Assembly (NCBI GenBank): GCA_038025085.1 | Contig: CM076151.1 | Span: forward strand, 13,242,501 to 13,306,500 | Length of the DNA: 64,000 nt | Direction of reading: 5' to 3' | Source: Tetragonia tetragonoides | Taxonomy: Eukaryota > Streptophyta > Magnoliopsida > Caryophyllales > Aizoaceae | Shown here: positions 11,752-22,135 of the stretch, piece by piece | Position numbering within the stretch: the first letter of the stretch is position 1 | How the letters are laid out: the number at the start of each line of letters is the position of its first letter | The notes under the pieces: model-generated | The model's input: only the letters and a program-made list of their open reading frames with translations | What the model was told of the DNA's origin: nothing | Database searches by the model: none | Program-made: the position numbers and the translations under genes

Positions 11752-12240
11752 AAACTGATATCCAAATACGATAAAATAACCATCGTCGTCTTACAAATCC
11801 TCTCAAACCACGAACGCCATTCCTCAGGTAACCTAATTGTTGTCAATCAATTTCCAGTTGGCGTAAATTGTGTGTCCACCTTCAATTTCAGTGATTCATC
11901 AACATTTATCGTCAATCACCAAGAAAATTGACAAAATTACAACGATTGAACTTCGTTAGGGTTAGGGTTTCAGATGATTGATCAATTTCCGAAAAGAGAA
12001 ATAATCGCTGATTGACTGATTTCGAAATGGCGGGAATTTGAGTCGCCAATTCATTGTCGACGATTTTGATGATGAGACGATTGAAGATGAAGATTGAAGA
12101 TGAAGATTGAGGATGAAGATTAAGGATTGAAGATTGGATCTGTACTAGGAATTAAGGTTAGGGTTTGAGATGAATTTGGGAGATTTTGATTTTCGCGTTA
12201 TGGAGAGAAGTGATTCTGAAGAGTAAAGAACTGGTAGGCT
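11752..12240 (-). other. Leader exon of an unidentified minus-strand gene
   Basis: Reading leftward from the TATA-like box at 12246-12255, this stretch has the look of a plant 5' leader. It contains the telo-box AAACCCTAACCCTAAC (complement of about 11955-11970) and a second AAACCCTAACC near 12155-12168, elements common in leaders of translation-related and cell-division genes. A 30-codon upstream frame starting MNWRLKFPPFRNQ lies within it. It can end at a GTGCGT donor after TTGCTAAAAG (about 11752). No clear coding exon follows before the LINE, so the product is unknown; the LINE may sit in its first intron. A longer frame here beginning at 11846 starts with TTG, not ATG. Confidence 0.35.
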
Positions 12241-12245
12241 GGTAT

Positions 12246-12255
12246 CCTTATAAAG
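12246..12255 (-). promoter_or_regulatory. Possible TATA box
   Basis: CTTTATAAGG on the minus strand lies just upstream of the telo-box-containing leader. The position is consistent with a core promoter reading leftward. Confidence 0.4.
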
Positions 12256-12260
12256 CAATA

Positions 12261-13600
12261 ATAAGGCGAAACCACGCGGGATTTGTAGCGGGACTTTTTT
12301 TTCTCTTTTGCTAAACCGACTTGCGCCCCTTGAAAATAAATTGCGTAAAAATTACGCATTCTTCAAAAGAAATTACAACGAATGTTTTGCTGCATTTTTT
12401 TTAATTGTCTTTTGGGGTAAAATAAACAAAACAAAAACGAGATGAAATTTCCCAATATATCTTCTCTCTTTTTCCTTTTTTCTAATAAATAACAAAACAA
12501 TGTCATTCAAGCCAATCACATACAATTGTCATCAAACCAAATTTACTTTATATATTTTTTTTGAATCCCAACCAATTTCACCATCGAGGTCCCGACTCCC
12601 GATAAGGGCGGACACAGAAGATGCCAGCAAAGACGGGGCGCACCATGAAAAAAAATTGTTTAATTTATCTCTACCTACTCCAAAATGTATAATTTCATGC
12701 CCCTTTTCGCCCCCTCAACTCTCAAGCTTTAACTTCGCCCCTTTGAAATGAGAATCCTGCATCTGACAGAGGATCATGGTCTCTTGTGTCTCATATTCGT
12801 TTTTAATATATAACTAAATAACTGATATATATGAATTGAAACTGGGCGTAACCTACTGGATTGGGCTCAAAGCGTAAGTCACTTATGTTATTTTTTATAG
12901 GGACATGTTGGGTTCTTGTAACTTAAAATTCTCCTTCGATTATTTTTCTTTTGTTATCAATTTTCCATAACTATTTGTACCTTTTGTTATCAACTTCCCA
13001 TAATCTCCTGTACTCTTTTTTTTTTTAGCAAGAACGATATCCATCTTAAATTACGCCCAGAGCCTTGTATTATTAATACCTTTAATAAAATGAGGGTGAT
13101 GCATGTAAATGAATTATTGATACGCCAATGTTATACGAGTACATTTTAAAACTCATTCTTATGCACTATCTATATTTTTGCACAAATATGTATACTATAA
13201 TGACTTTTTAGTAATAGATTCACAATGTTCCATAAATTTATTTCGAAGTATATATCAAATTGTGACAAGACCTTTGAAGTTTGAAATTCATCAGTGATAA
13301 TGATTAAAAACATTGGTACATGTTCATTCCTCTTTTAGTTAAAATAGGGTATGTTGACCCAAGAACTTATAAAGCTAAGCATTTGCCATTTTAGTGTTGA
13401 TGGCCATAAAACGGAAATTATTGGAGTACTAAACTACTAAGCAAAGGGAACAAGCTAAAAACAAGACGCAAGACATTACCATTATCCGGAAAAGCTCGAA
13501 TACATCAACTTATATAAATCTTTCCCGAAAGGGAGGAATTACATTTGTTTATTTGCTACTCAATTTTCTTTGTCCATGACACACTGCTCAAATGCAGGTA
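12261..13600. other. Intergenic region, no gene recognised
   Basis: AT-rich sequence. Short frames such as the one at 12500-12751 lack any recognised domain or splice partners. I see nothing further to annotate. Confidence 0.4.
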
Positions 13601-13705
13601 TATAGGAGGACCGAGGACTGTAGACAATATGCCGGATAACCGTAGAGAAAGGAAAAAAAAAAACAGCTTCAAATTTATTTCTCGGCGGTACTTAGCTTCT
13701 TCATC

Positions 13706-14521
13706 TCAGTTGCCTGCATAAAATTAATATTATCTTTGATCAGTAAAACAAAAATAATTAATTAATCATTGGATTTGGATAACAAAAAGTTGGAGAAATG
13801 CCGACATGTTTGTCGATCAAGATTTAATTGTCAAGATTGAGATGTTTAGCTAACTTATCAAACTCGAGGTTTCTAGATAAATGAACACATGATAATTTCT
13901 TTAAGAATGAAAAAGGTATACTTTGTAAGAAAAAAAGTTAAGTAATAAAGAATCATTGATCTATCACCAATAACAAAATAAAATCATGATAATTAGACCG
14001 CATACATATATATTATGAATCATTAATCCTTGATTAATCCCTTAAGAATTACTCTCGATCGTAAAGTAGTGTTTAATGTGCTATCCTCAATTACTAATTT
14101 ACTATAAGCATATATGACAACCACATTGTTAAACACTTAAATGTCAAATACTTTTATATGTTTTTAATTATGACAAAATTACTAATAATTAATAAAATAA
14201 ATAAAATAAATAAAATTAGAAAGCTTAATTATTACCACAGGCAAGAGCAGGGAGGTTGCAAGAAGAGGGGAGACGACTAGCAACCCTAAGAGTGTTGCAT
14301 AAGCATTCATGATCAACAGCTTGGAGTGCTCCACAACACTGTGTACTTGGGTTGGTGTCAGATGCACCTGGAACCACAAAGGGAGCACATACATTGAGAG
14401 TAGCTAGCTCATTAGCACAATTTCCCTGAGCCTCTGAACCATTAATTTGCACAGCTAGTGCAATCACAAAACCAATCAAGGCCGCCTTTGTGAAAAACAA
14501 CTTCATGCTAATACCAGTCAT
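13706..14521 (-). CDS. FIL1/A9-like tapetal 8-cysteine (LTP-family) protein
   Basis: The frame from ATG 14521 encodes 97-98 residues. A hydrophobic signal peptide (about 1-31, MKLFFTKAALIGFVIALAV region) is followed by a secreted 8-cysteine motif with Cys at about 35, 45, 62, 63, 73, 75, 88 and 95 (C-X9-C-X16-CC-X9-CXC-X12-C-X6-C). The phrase LNVCAPFVVPGA and the ending LPALACGN match the stamen/tapetum-specific FIL1 and A9 group of the protease-inhibitor/seed-storage/LTP superfamily. These are small anther proteins thought to act in pollen-wall formation. Unspliced, the frame ends CGNN-stop at 14225. A donor GTAATAATT at 14235 joined to the TTATGCAG acceptor ending 13714 gives CGN-stop (TGA 13708-13706), matching the near-terminal intron common in this superfamily. 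I favour the spliced form. Confidence 0.8.
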
Positions 14522-14631
14522 TTTAGAGATAATGAAGTTTTGATTCCTTTTTTTTATTATGTAATGGTTTGTGTTTAATTAGTTGTTGTTGTTGTTTGTG
14601 AGTTGTAATAATGTGGACTAATAAGTTGGTT

Positions 14632-14638
14632 TATATAA
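14632..14638 (-). promoter_or_regulatory. TATA box of the FIL1/A9-like gene
   Basis: TTATATA on the minus strand lies about 111 bases upstream of the ATG at 14521, within a short leader. A GTTGTTGTTGTT run at 14582-14596 lies between them. Confidence 0.6.
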
Positions 14639-14639
14639 T

Positions 14640-15850
14640 GATGAGGATTGATTAGGAAAAAGGGTAATTAGATGATGCATGTATAAATGTGACTCGCTCT
14701 TTGCATGAATCATCTAAACTAATAGGTCGATCATTAAAATTGCATTATTTCTCTACATCTTCTCTTTGATCATTTCACTTGCGTGAGCCTTAATGTAAAC
14801 ATGATCCTAGTAAAGTTGTGCGATTAGAGTTGTGAAGCTGATGATAAAAGGATTGCTACTTGTGAAAATTTTTGTTACGGAAAAGGATAAATTTATCGAA
14901 AAAGCAATACAGCCACGTATATACCAGCATTTCATTAACTGCTCTTGAATTTCTAAATTTAAATTTTGTTTAGTTCTTGAGATGCTATTACAGTTAAAAA
15001 ATTTCACATATAACCATGCCATGCATTTTAATACGTAAAATATGATACAATAATCTTATTAATTTAATATATTAATATTGTTAATCTTTCATTATCATTT
15101 GAATTCCTTTGTAGATGTAACTAACCTATCTAGAATATTAAAGCACATTGCTACTGATGTCATACTCAAAAGTACCCTTTTTTTCTTTTTGGTATAGCAA
15201 TTCAAGATCGAAGTGTTCCATGAGTTACATTAAGTAAGCATTAAACGTAGTGTAGAATGAAAATGTGAGACAAAAGTAAATTTAGAATGAGATTTAAGCG
15301 CAAAACGAAACGAAATGTAACATGAAAATGACAAAAAGTATATACCTTTAAACTAGGGCCTTAAACTGTTAGGAGATGTTTATATTAGGGCCTTGCGTCA
15401 TCGTGATGATGATGTAGTTATCCTAGCCATGATCTATGTAAATATATCATTTTACACATTATAATAACTTATAAATTAGTTTCAAAAGAATTGAGACTTT
15501 ATTAATTATTTCCTCATACAAAGAATTTTTTTGAGAGTTTAGGATCTTGGAAGATTATTTTACATTAAAATCGTATAGAAAGACGTACATGCAATAATCC
15601 TCAAATTCGGATCATATACAATATATGAGTGAGTTACGTAAAAGTTAATTGACAATTATAATGACATTTAATGATACAAGGTGCCCTATTTTATTAATTT
15701 TTAGAATAGAAAATTATATTAATATCGGCAACTTATTGTCTAAAAGCTACAACCATAGTCCTGAGGCCCTTAGAGCCCTCACTTACTACGTACATCCACG
15801 CATACAAATCATTTTCTCTGTCTACTCCTAATTTAGTTGACTGATCAGAT
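14640..15850. other. Intergenic region, no gene recognised
   Basis: AT-rich sequence upstream of the FIL1/A9-like gene. Frames at 14807-15022 and 15649-15831 show no domain or splice support. Confidence 0.4.
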
Positions 15851-15859
15851 CTGTATTTT

Positions 15860-16262
15860 GTTCCCTGATAATACTCTGATTAATTGAGAACCCATCTAAT
15901 CTAGCTAGCAAAGTATCAATTTCTCTGAATACTTTCCATTGCTCCCAGGGTTTGCCATCTTTCTGGCAATCACTCTCAAATAAAGTTGATCTTCAAGCAT
16001 GGCCAATGCTTATGTTGCTAGAGTAGAATAAGTGGAATAGTGGATGCTTACAAGCGAAAAGCTCTGCCATATTCGAGTCCATGACTTCAAGTCGATTTTA
16101 CAGAAAATACACCAAGAATGGTCCCTTCGTGATCACATAGACACCCACCACATTCAGCTGGACCTGGTTTACCCCTTGCAAAACCATCAATATTCATCTT
16201 CAACCACTCTTCAAGTGGGGGTTCCCATTCAGCATTATTTCTCGAAACCATAATAATCTTAT
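15860..16262 (-). pseudogene. Decayed L1-type LINE RNase H domain
   Basis: On the minus strand, WEPPLEEWLKMNIDGFARG and KPGPAECGGCLCDHEG are the start of the RNase H-like domain (RVT_3 type) found at the end of plant L1 LINEs. In another frame the sequence continues with EVMDSNMAELFA (about 16050-16083) and then FESDCQKDGKPWEQW (about 15950-15980). These supply the expected catalytic Asp, Glu and Asp. The change of frame after SVKS and at least one stop between the blocks show that it is dead. No reverse transcriptase is left. The fragment abuts the insertion site of the truncated RTE LINE. Confidence 0.65.
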
Positions 16263-16285
16263 TATATGGCATTATAGATGATATT

Positions 16286-17315
16286 TAAGTTAAGTAGGAC
16301 AAAGACCGAGTACTTGGAAGGCAAATTTACAAGAGATGGGGTTGCCTCGGATATGGAGATTAGGATTGGTACTGAAGTGGTACCGAAGAGGGAGTGTTTC
16401 AAATATCTCGGTTCAATCATACAGGGCAACGGCGAGATTGATGATGACGTGATTCATCGTATCAGAACAAGGTGGCTAAAGTGGAGGAGTGCAACGGGAG
16501 TTCTATGTGACAGAAAAATCCACTAAAACTTAAAGGCAAATTTTATTGTACAGCCATCAGGCCAGCTATGCTATATGGGGTGGAGTGTTGGCCGGTGAGG
16601 CAGGTGCATATATAGAAGATGCGGGTGACAGAGATGAGGATGCTTCGATGGATGTGCAACTCTACAAGAAGAGATAGAATTAGGAACGAAGTGTTGAGAG
16701 GCAAGGTGGGAGTGACCGATATTGACAACAAGATGCGAGAAACAAGACTTAGGTGGCTTGGTCATGTGAGGAGGAGACATCGAGATGCACCGGTGAGAAG
16801 GTGTGAGAGAATTACACTTAGAGACTGTAAGCGAAGAAGAGGACGCCCGAAGAAGACTTGGGGAGAGGTAATCAGGCAGGATTTGACCCTTCTAGATCTT
16901 ACCGAGGACTTGGTCCTAGCTAGGAGATTATGGCGTAGAAGGATTCGTGTAGAGGATCCTCGCTAGATTATGGTTGTGCATTGGCTAGCATTGGCTAGTA
17001 CTAGAGGTTGAGTCATTTTGTTTATAGCCTGTAGCATCTCCTTCACTTTATGTTGTTCAAGTAGTAATACCTTGTGTTAATATGTTTATTCCTTTACTTC
17101 TCTTGCCCTTTTGATCATTCTTTATGGTTTTTTAAAATAAAATAAAAAAAAAAAAACATTTTTGAAAATGTATTTATAAAAAAAAAAAAGGTTTTTGTGG
17201 GGTCTTTCGGAAACAGTCACTCTTCTAGGCGACTAGTAGGGGTAAGACTGCGTATATCTGGACCTTCCCAGACCCCGCCCTAGGCGGGATACTTACTGGG
17301 TTGTTGTTGTTGTTG
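16286..17315 (+). mobile_element. 5'-truncated RTE LINE copy (1.0 kb)
   Basis: This is the 3' third of the same LINE family as 7881-11216, in the opposite orientation. It starts within the reverse transcriptase region ([18 protein letters not shown]) and runs through [19 protein letters not shown]-stop (TAG at about 16963-16965) and the 3' UTR to the (TTG)n tail at 17301-17315. It is broken relative to the full copy. One C is missing near 16521 (AAATCCACTAA against AAATCCCACTAA), shifting the frame, and a CAG glutamine codon has become TAG near 16613. Flanks TATAGATGATATT (16273-16285) and TATAAATGATATT (17316-17328) are a 13-bp target duplication with one mismatch. The 5' truncation is typical of target-primed reverse transcription. 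Confidence 0.9.
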
Positions 17316-17536
17316 TATAAATGATATTAAATAGATGTATTAATGTTTATTCATATATTACTAATAATTTTCATAAATACCAATTAAATATTGATTTTTT
17401 AGATGAGAATAATAATAAAGTCATATAAATTCTACAGTACAATATAACCACAGTCAGTGCATCTCACGGGCATATCCCTAGTAAAAATAAAAAGAAAGAG
17501 AGAAATTTTACGAACAGACACAATACTTGCCAACTT

Positions 17537-19413
17537 TTACCAGGAAAGAAAATGAGCAATAACTTTAAGTTCTGATACTTTCCAGGTTTTCACCAAGTAG
17601 AGAGGACCGCAATAGGAGCAATTTTTCCTAGCACAATGCACATAATTTCTGATGCTTGCCAAATTTTCACGGATCTTCTCCTCATTCCACTCAATTACTT
17701 TCCCAAGTATATTGCCACCGTAAGTGAAGTCCTTAACACAGTGAGCATGACGAGTATCAAGATGAACCAGATTTTTCTGGCCTTCCAATATAATTGACAA
17801 TGCATTTTCTGACAAACAACATGACTGAATTTCCAGATGCACAAGTCTTGGAAAGTGACTGGCAATCATAGATGCATAATCATCTCCGATGCGTCCACAC
17901 AAGTCGAGTTTAGTAATATACTTGCAATAATTAGAGAAGAGATAAAGCAAATGAGCTTTGAAAGCTGCCTCCTCTAACTCCAGCCAATGAGGCACCACAT
18001 CTATGAAATGGTAAGGGTCAGCTTCTTTGGGTGCTATGACACACTTCAATGCAGGCAACCTGACATGTCAATCATCAAACACATTAGTAGGTGAGGCAAC
18101 CTAATTCCTAACATACACCAAGGGGTCATTTCGCTGGGCTTCTGCTAAGATTCAGCTTCTTCTTTCATTTTTCCTCACATCCCCTGTCCAACTCCATCTT
18201 CACCATAAATTCAGCTTCTTAAAAGCTGAAAATAACCACCAAGGACGCAAGAAGCAGAAAATTCAGTTTCAAGTTGGAGCTTCTGGTTTTGGCCTCATTG
18301 GTATATTCAGCATCTCAGAAGCTGATTTTGTGGTGGGATGAACGTGGAGAGGAGAGGATGTGAAGGACATGACAAAGGATTACTATATATCTTGATCAGT
18401 TCAAGGGAAACCATACCCTAGACAATGGAAATCAATTTGAATTTTAGATGTAAATTAATTAATGGAGTAACAATTTGAATTTCAGATGTAAATTATTTAA
18501 TAGAGAAACAAACTAGGAAATTATTTTGCACAAACTAGGTTAAAGGAGAGCATGAGAGTCCATACTATTTGGTCCTTACCCTGACAGGTGACAAATAAAA
18601 CAAAAAGGCTCAAACACAATACTAAAAAACTAATCATCAGTATGCAATTCGGGGCAGCAATAATTGTTGTAAATTTGTAATCTAAGATTACCAAACATTC
18701 AAACTATGCGAAAAGTTTATAGAATGCTAAAACCAGAGCATGTGGAGCTAGAGGATACATGCTCATAAAGCTGATATGTCAAACTTGAAACTTTAACATC
18801 GAACATTTTACAAACAATTAAAGGGCTAATCAACAATTTGAATTTTGAAGTATGCACTCATGAATAAATAAAAGAGGGAAAGAGGGAGTGGAAGATGAGA
18901 TTGATGACCATTGACCAGAAGAATAACAATTAGCATTCAACAAAGTGTCACAAAATTGCTGAGGAAAGTACCTTTGAGCAATATACTCATATGCCTCATA
19001 CTTCATGGGACATACAGGCATGATAAGTTTGGTGTAATGGTGTGAGCGATTAAGCACAAGCTTTAGGAAGCGGGAATACTCTCGCAACTGCTTCTTTTGA
19101 ATGACATCAAAAAGGCGCAGGTCCAGCACATCCCCTGGCGGGAAGAGTGCATCTAACAAAGCTGCCACCCACGATTTACACAAGCAGCATCTTGAGAGGT
19201 AAATCTCCGTTTGGGCTAAGCACTTCATTATGCAACCAACATGTCATGGTCCATCTCGTCCCACTTCCTCGTCCTACTATCCTCTACTGCAATTTGCACC
19301 TTTGGTATCTTTATTTGAAGCCTCTCTAAAAAAGAAGCATATCCCCCTAGTTGTCGCTTCTTAGATCTTTTTTCTTGAGGGAGTCGCTTCTTAGATCTTT
19401 GAGCCAAAGCCAT
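17537..19413 (-). pseudogene. F-box/LRR protein gene with frameshift in the F-box
   Basis: Exon 1 (19413-18972) begins MALAQRSKKRLPQEKR and reaches the F-box (TRKWDEMDHDMLVA...MKCLAQ, LSRCCLCKSWVAALL). Exon 2 (18060-17537) holds leucine-rich repeats (YITKLDLCGRIGDDYA, HFPRLVHLEIQSCCLSE, KNLVHLDTRHAHCV) and a cysteine cluster, CARKNCSYCG. The layout matches plant F-box/LRR proteins of the SKIP19/At3g48880 type, substrate receptors of SCF ubiquitin ligases. The splice (CAAAG/GTACTT to GTCAG/GTTGCC) keeps frame. At 19228-19233 the F-box reads GTTGCATAATGAAG: the first frame stops at TAA, and the second carries the rest of the domain one base out of phase. A single lost A (VA-I-MKCL expected) would explain it. 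It may be a pseudogene, an allele-specific lesion or an assembly error, because all other parts stay open. An acceptor (TTTGTAG) just before the ATG implies an upstream leader exon. Confidence 0.75.
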
Positions 19414-19429
19414 CCCTTGCTCCTACAAA

Positions 19430-21720
19430 CACAAGTAGTGGAATTCCTTTATTATCATCTTTTGCTAAACTTTATGTACCAATATTAGACTAAAGTTAAT
19501 TTTAGAAAAATCATGTTGGTATAACATGCAGTGTCTTAATATAAAACACAATCAAATCAAAGTGACAAAGACATAACAATGAGAATCCTGCATTTCAAGG
19601 TCACATTAACACAAATTCCAAATGAAGATATTAGTAGAAGATGAAGTGATTTAGTATTACGTGTTACTACTGACCACCATGGGTCAACATATTTTCCACC
19701 TAAAATTCAGAGATGGTGCCCAAAAAGAATGGTTGACATTCAGCTTGTCATGTTTTCTACACGAACCAAAAGAAAGGTCATCAAAATTGGTTTGTTCATG
19801 TAAATCTGAACATATTTTACCATTTGTGTGATGAAAGACGGTTCTCTGAATAAATCTAAACTTCCTTTCACCAAGGTGGGAGCCTCATTGCAACTTCAAT
19901 TATATTTTATCTGTTTAATAACATGTCCTTAACTTGCATGATAACTAGTTGGTTAATGAAACAGATGTAGACAGTATATCTAAGCAAAGAACAGACAGGT
20001 TTAATATGACCCGTTGGAAATATCATGCATAGAAACTTGGCACTTCTGATGAAATAGGTCTGGAGATTCCTTGAGGAATAGCATCCATTATAGAACTATG
20101 TCCTCATTGATAAATATGATCTGAATATTCTGCTTTAAAACGAAGCTTGGCAATTCCAAACCACATAGGCCCATGGAAGGACATTTGCATTAAAAATTAG
20201 GAATGATGATCCACTCTTAAAAATTTCTCTTAGGACATTTGCATATGGATATTGATAATGGTCCTTAGACTCGGTTCGGGAGGACATACATTGGCAAAGT
20301 GGCTCTTCGGTGAACCTTCCAAGGTTGTACGCGGCGTCTATGAGCCCACAAGCTCTTGTTGAAGTTATGGGTTTGTGGATGGCATTAACTAGATAGATCA
20401 TCCCAAAAAAAAAAAAAAAAAAAGAGCCTTGTTTGATCAATGGCACGCCCATTGTCATGGTGAATTTGGCTCTAAAATTTGGCTTTCTGCCTTCTTTGTG
20501 ATAGATAATTGCAACAGTATTCCAACAAGACGATTATGGGTCGAATCAGGTCAGGTCGGTTCAAGTACGTGTTTGGTTTCATGTCATATTGAATTGGCGT
20601 TTTTCTTGGTTACTTTGGGGTCAAATTATTGGCATGTCATGTCGTGGCAGACATTGACAAGCCTTATGACACAATGAAAGCTTTTGAGCTTGTTCTTATA
20701 CATCTTGGTTGGTGGATAAAGGGGTGGTATGACAATTCCCCTTGCTCTTCAAGGAAGGTAACTAGAAATCCTCTGTGTTAGATGGAAGGGGAAAACTGAA
20801 GATGACCAACCAAGAGAGAGGGAGAAGCAGACCTCTATAAAATGGGTGATGCATACTCTAGGTTCACTAATGATAGTTATCGCCACCATGTTATTGATTA
20901 ATACTTATCAAAAAACTGTGGAAAATTATAATTAAACCATGACCAAATCCATTAACACCACCACTTTTGCTCTTACTCTTTGGGAAGAAGTACGATGCCG
21001 ACTAGCCTTAAGTTTATCAATCCATCCTTCTTCTGCAGCTTTGTTCATTCTTTCCAAGCTCGATCCTGTATACACATAAAGATGAGAAAACCAAAAGTAA
21101 AATGGTAGTGCATTTGCAATGAGGTAAGTACAAGGCAAATGAACTCAACATTTATATAACCAAAATTCAGAAAACGACGAATCAGACCTTTGCAAAAGGC
21201 TTTTCCCCTGGGTTATTCTTCCTCCAACGAAGTGGCTTTGAACCTTCACTCACACATAATCATTGTCTTTCTCACCTCACCTGCGCCACAAATTTCACCG
21301 GCGTCCTACATATGTAAGTTAATTACAAACTCAGAATTCAATTCAGAATCCGTAACAATTTACAATCCACACATAACACGAAACTAAATGAGGGAAGTAT
21401 ACATTGAAATAAACCCTAATCTCCAGATACAGATCAAAACTAAACTAAATTCGTTGAAATAAACCACTTACCCAGATACAGATCAAAACCCTAATCTCCC
21501 GTCAAAAAATAAAATCAAAAACCCTAATCTTCCGACAAAAAATAAAATCAAAACCCTAATCTCTACAATTTAAAGCAAATACTTTTTAGGGAAGTAATAA
21601 ATACCTCAGCGGGTCAGCCTCAGGTTGGATGGTCGTCTGAGTTCGAACGATTTTCGCAGATCACTGGAAAAATCAAATTTTGGGTGGAAAGGTTGAAGAG
21701 AGAGAAAAGAGGGGAAGTAT
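19430..21720 (-). other. Leader/upstream region of the F-box gene; possible non-coding exons
   Basis: No complete gene is visible. Several minus-strand blocks are bounded by good splice signals: 21603-21680 (ending GCTGAG before GTATTT), about 21283-21308 (after ATATGTAG, before GTGAGG), 21188-21243 (after GTGAAG, ending GCAAAG before GTCTG) and one starting at about 21065 after TATACAG. Joined, the last three read ...GSKPLRWRKNNPGEKPFAKDRAWKE-stop without an ATG, so they may be spliced leader exons or part of an unrelated RNA. A frame at 20135-20458 includes a poly-T run at 20406-20424 read as phenylalanines and is not convincing. Confidence 0.3.
21410..21565. repeat. Short tandem repeat with AACCCTAATCT units
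   Basis: AACCCTAATCT occurs four times, and the two central units (about 21488-21523 and 21524-21560) are near-identical 35-bp repeats ending in ACAAAAAATAAAATCAAA. The AAACCCTAA core is the plant telo-box, here in the leader or promoter of minus-strand transcripts. Confidence 0.6.
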
Positions 21721-21939
21721 CATTTTCTTAAGCATTTCAATTTTGGGTTTCCCTCCATACAGACATACAGTACACTAAAACGTCAAGTTGAATGGGAAGG
21801 AAAATGTTTGGTTTTGGCCTTTTGGGATATCTGTGTGTGATTTTCTAAAGAGGTCGGAGTTTATTTGGGATGTTCACAATGATGACTGATGAGTTAATGG
21901 CATGCGCTATAGAAGTCAAAAGGTGGCAAAAACTGATCG

Positions 21940-22135
21940 ATCTAAATCCTATTCGTTATATATACCCAATCGAAAACCTAACCTTGAAAAATTCAAACTC
22001 GAATGACCCGATCTGTTTTGACCCGGACCGAAATAACCCAAACCTTGATAACTCGAAACTGAATTTGTATTTAATCCGACCTGTATTTAACCCGACCCAA
22101 ATCCGACTTAACCGACTCGTTTGCCAAGTCTAGAC
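21940..22135. repeat. Degenerate CCCGA/AACCC-rich tract
   Basis: Loosely repeated units such as GACCCGGACC, TAACCCGACC and CCGACTTAACCGACT resemble the longer tract at 43490-44085. No coding function is visible. Confidence 0.5.

Noticed and set aside
11619..11846. 75-codon minus-strand frame containing RLPEEWRSWFERICK
   Set aside because: It begins with TTG, not ATG, runs across a likely splice donor and lies in a leader-like region.
20135..20458. 107-codon minus-strand frame
   Set aside because: It includes a 19-base poly-T run read as phenylalanines and has no recognised domain.
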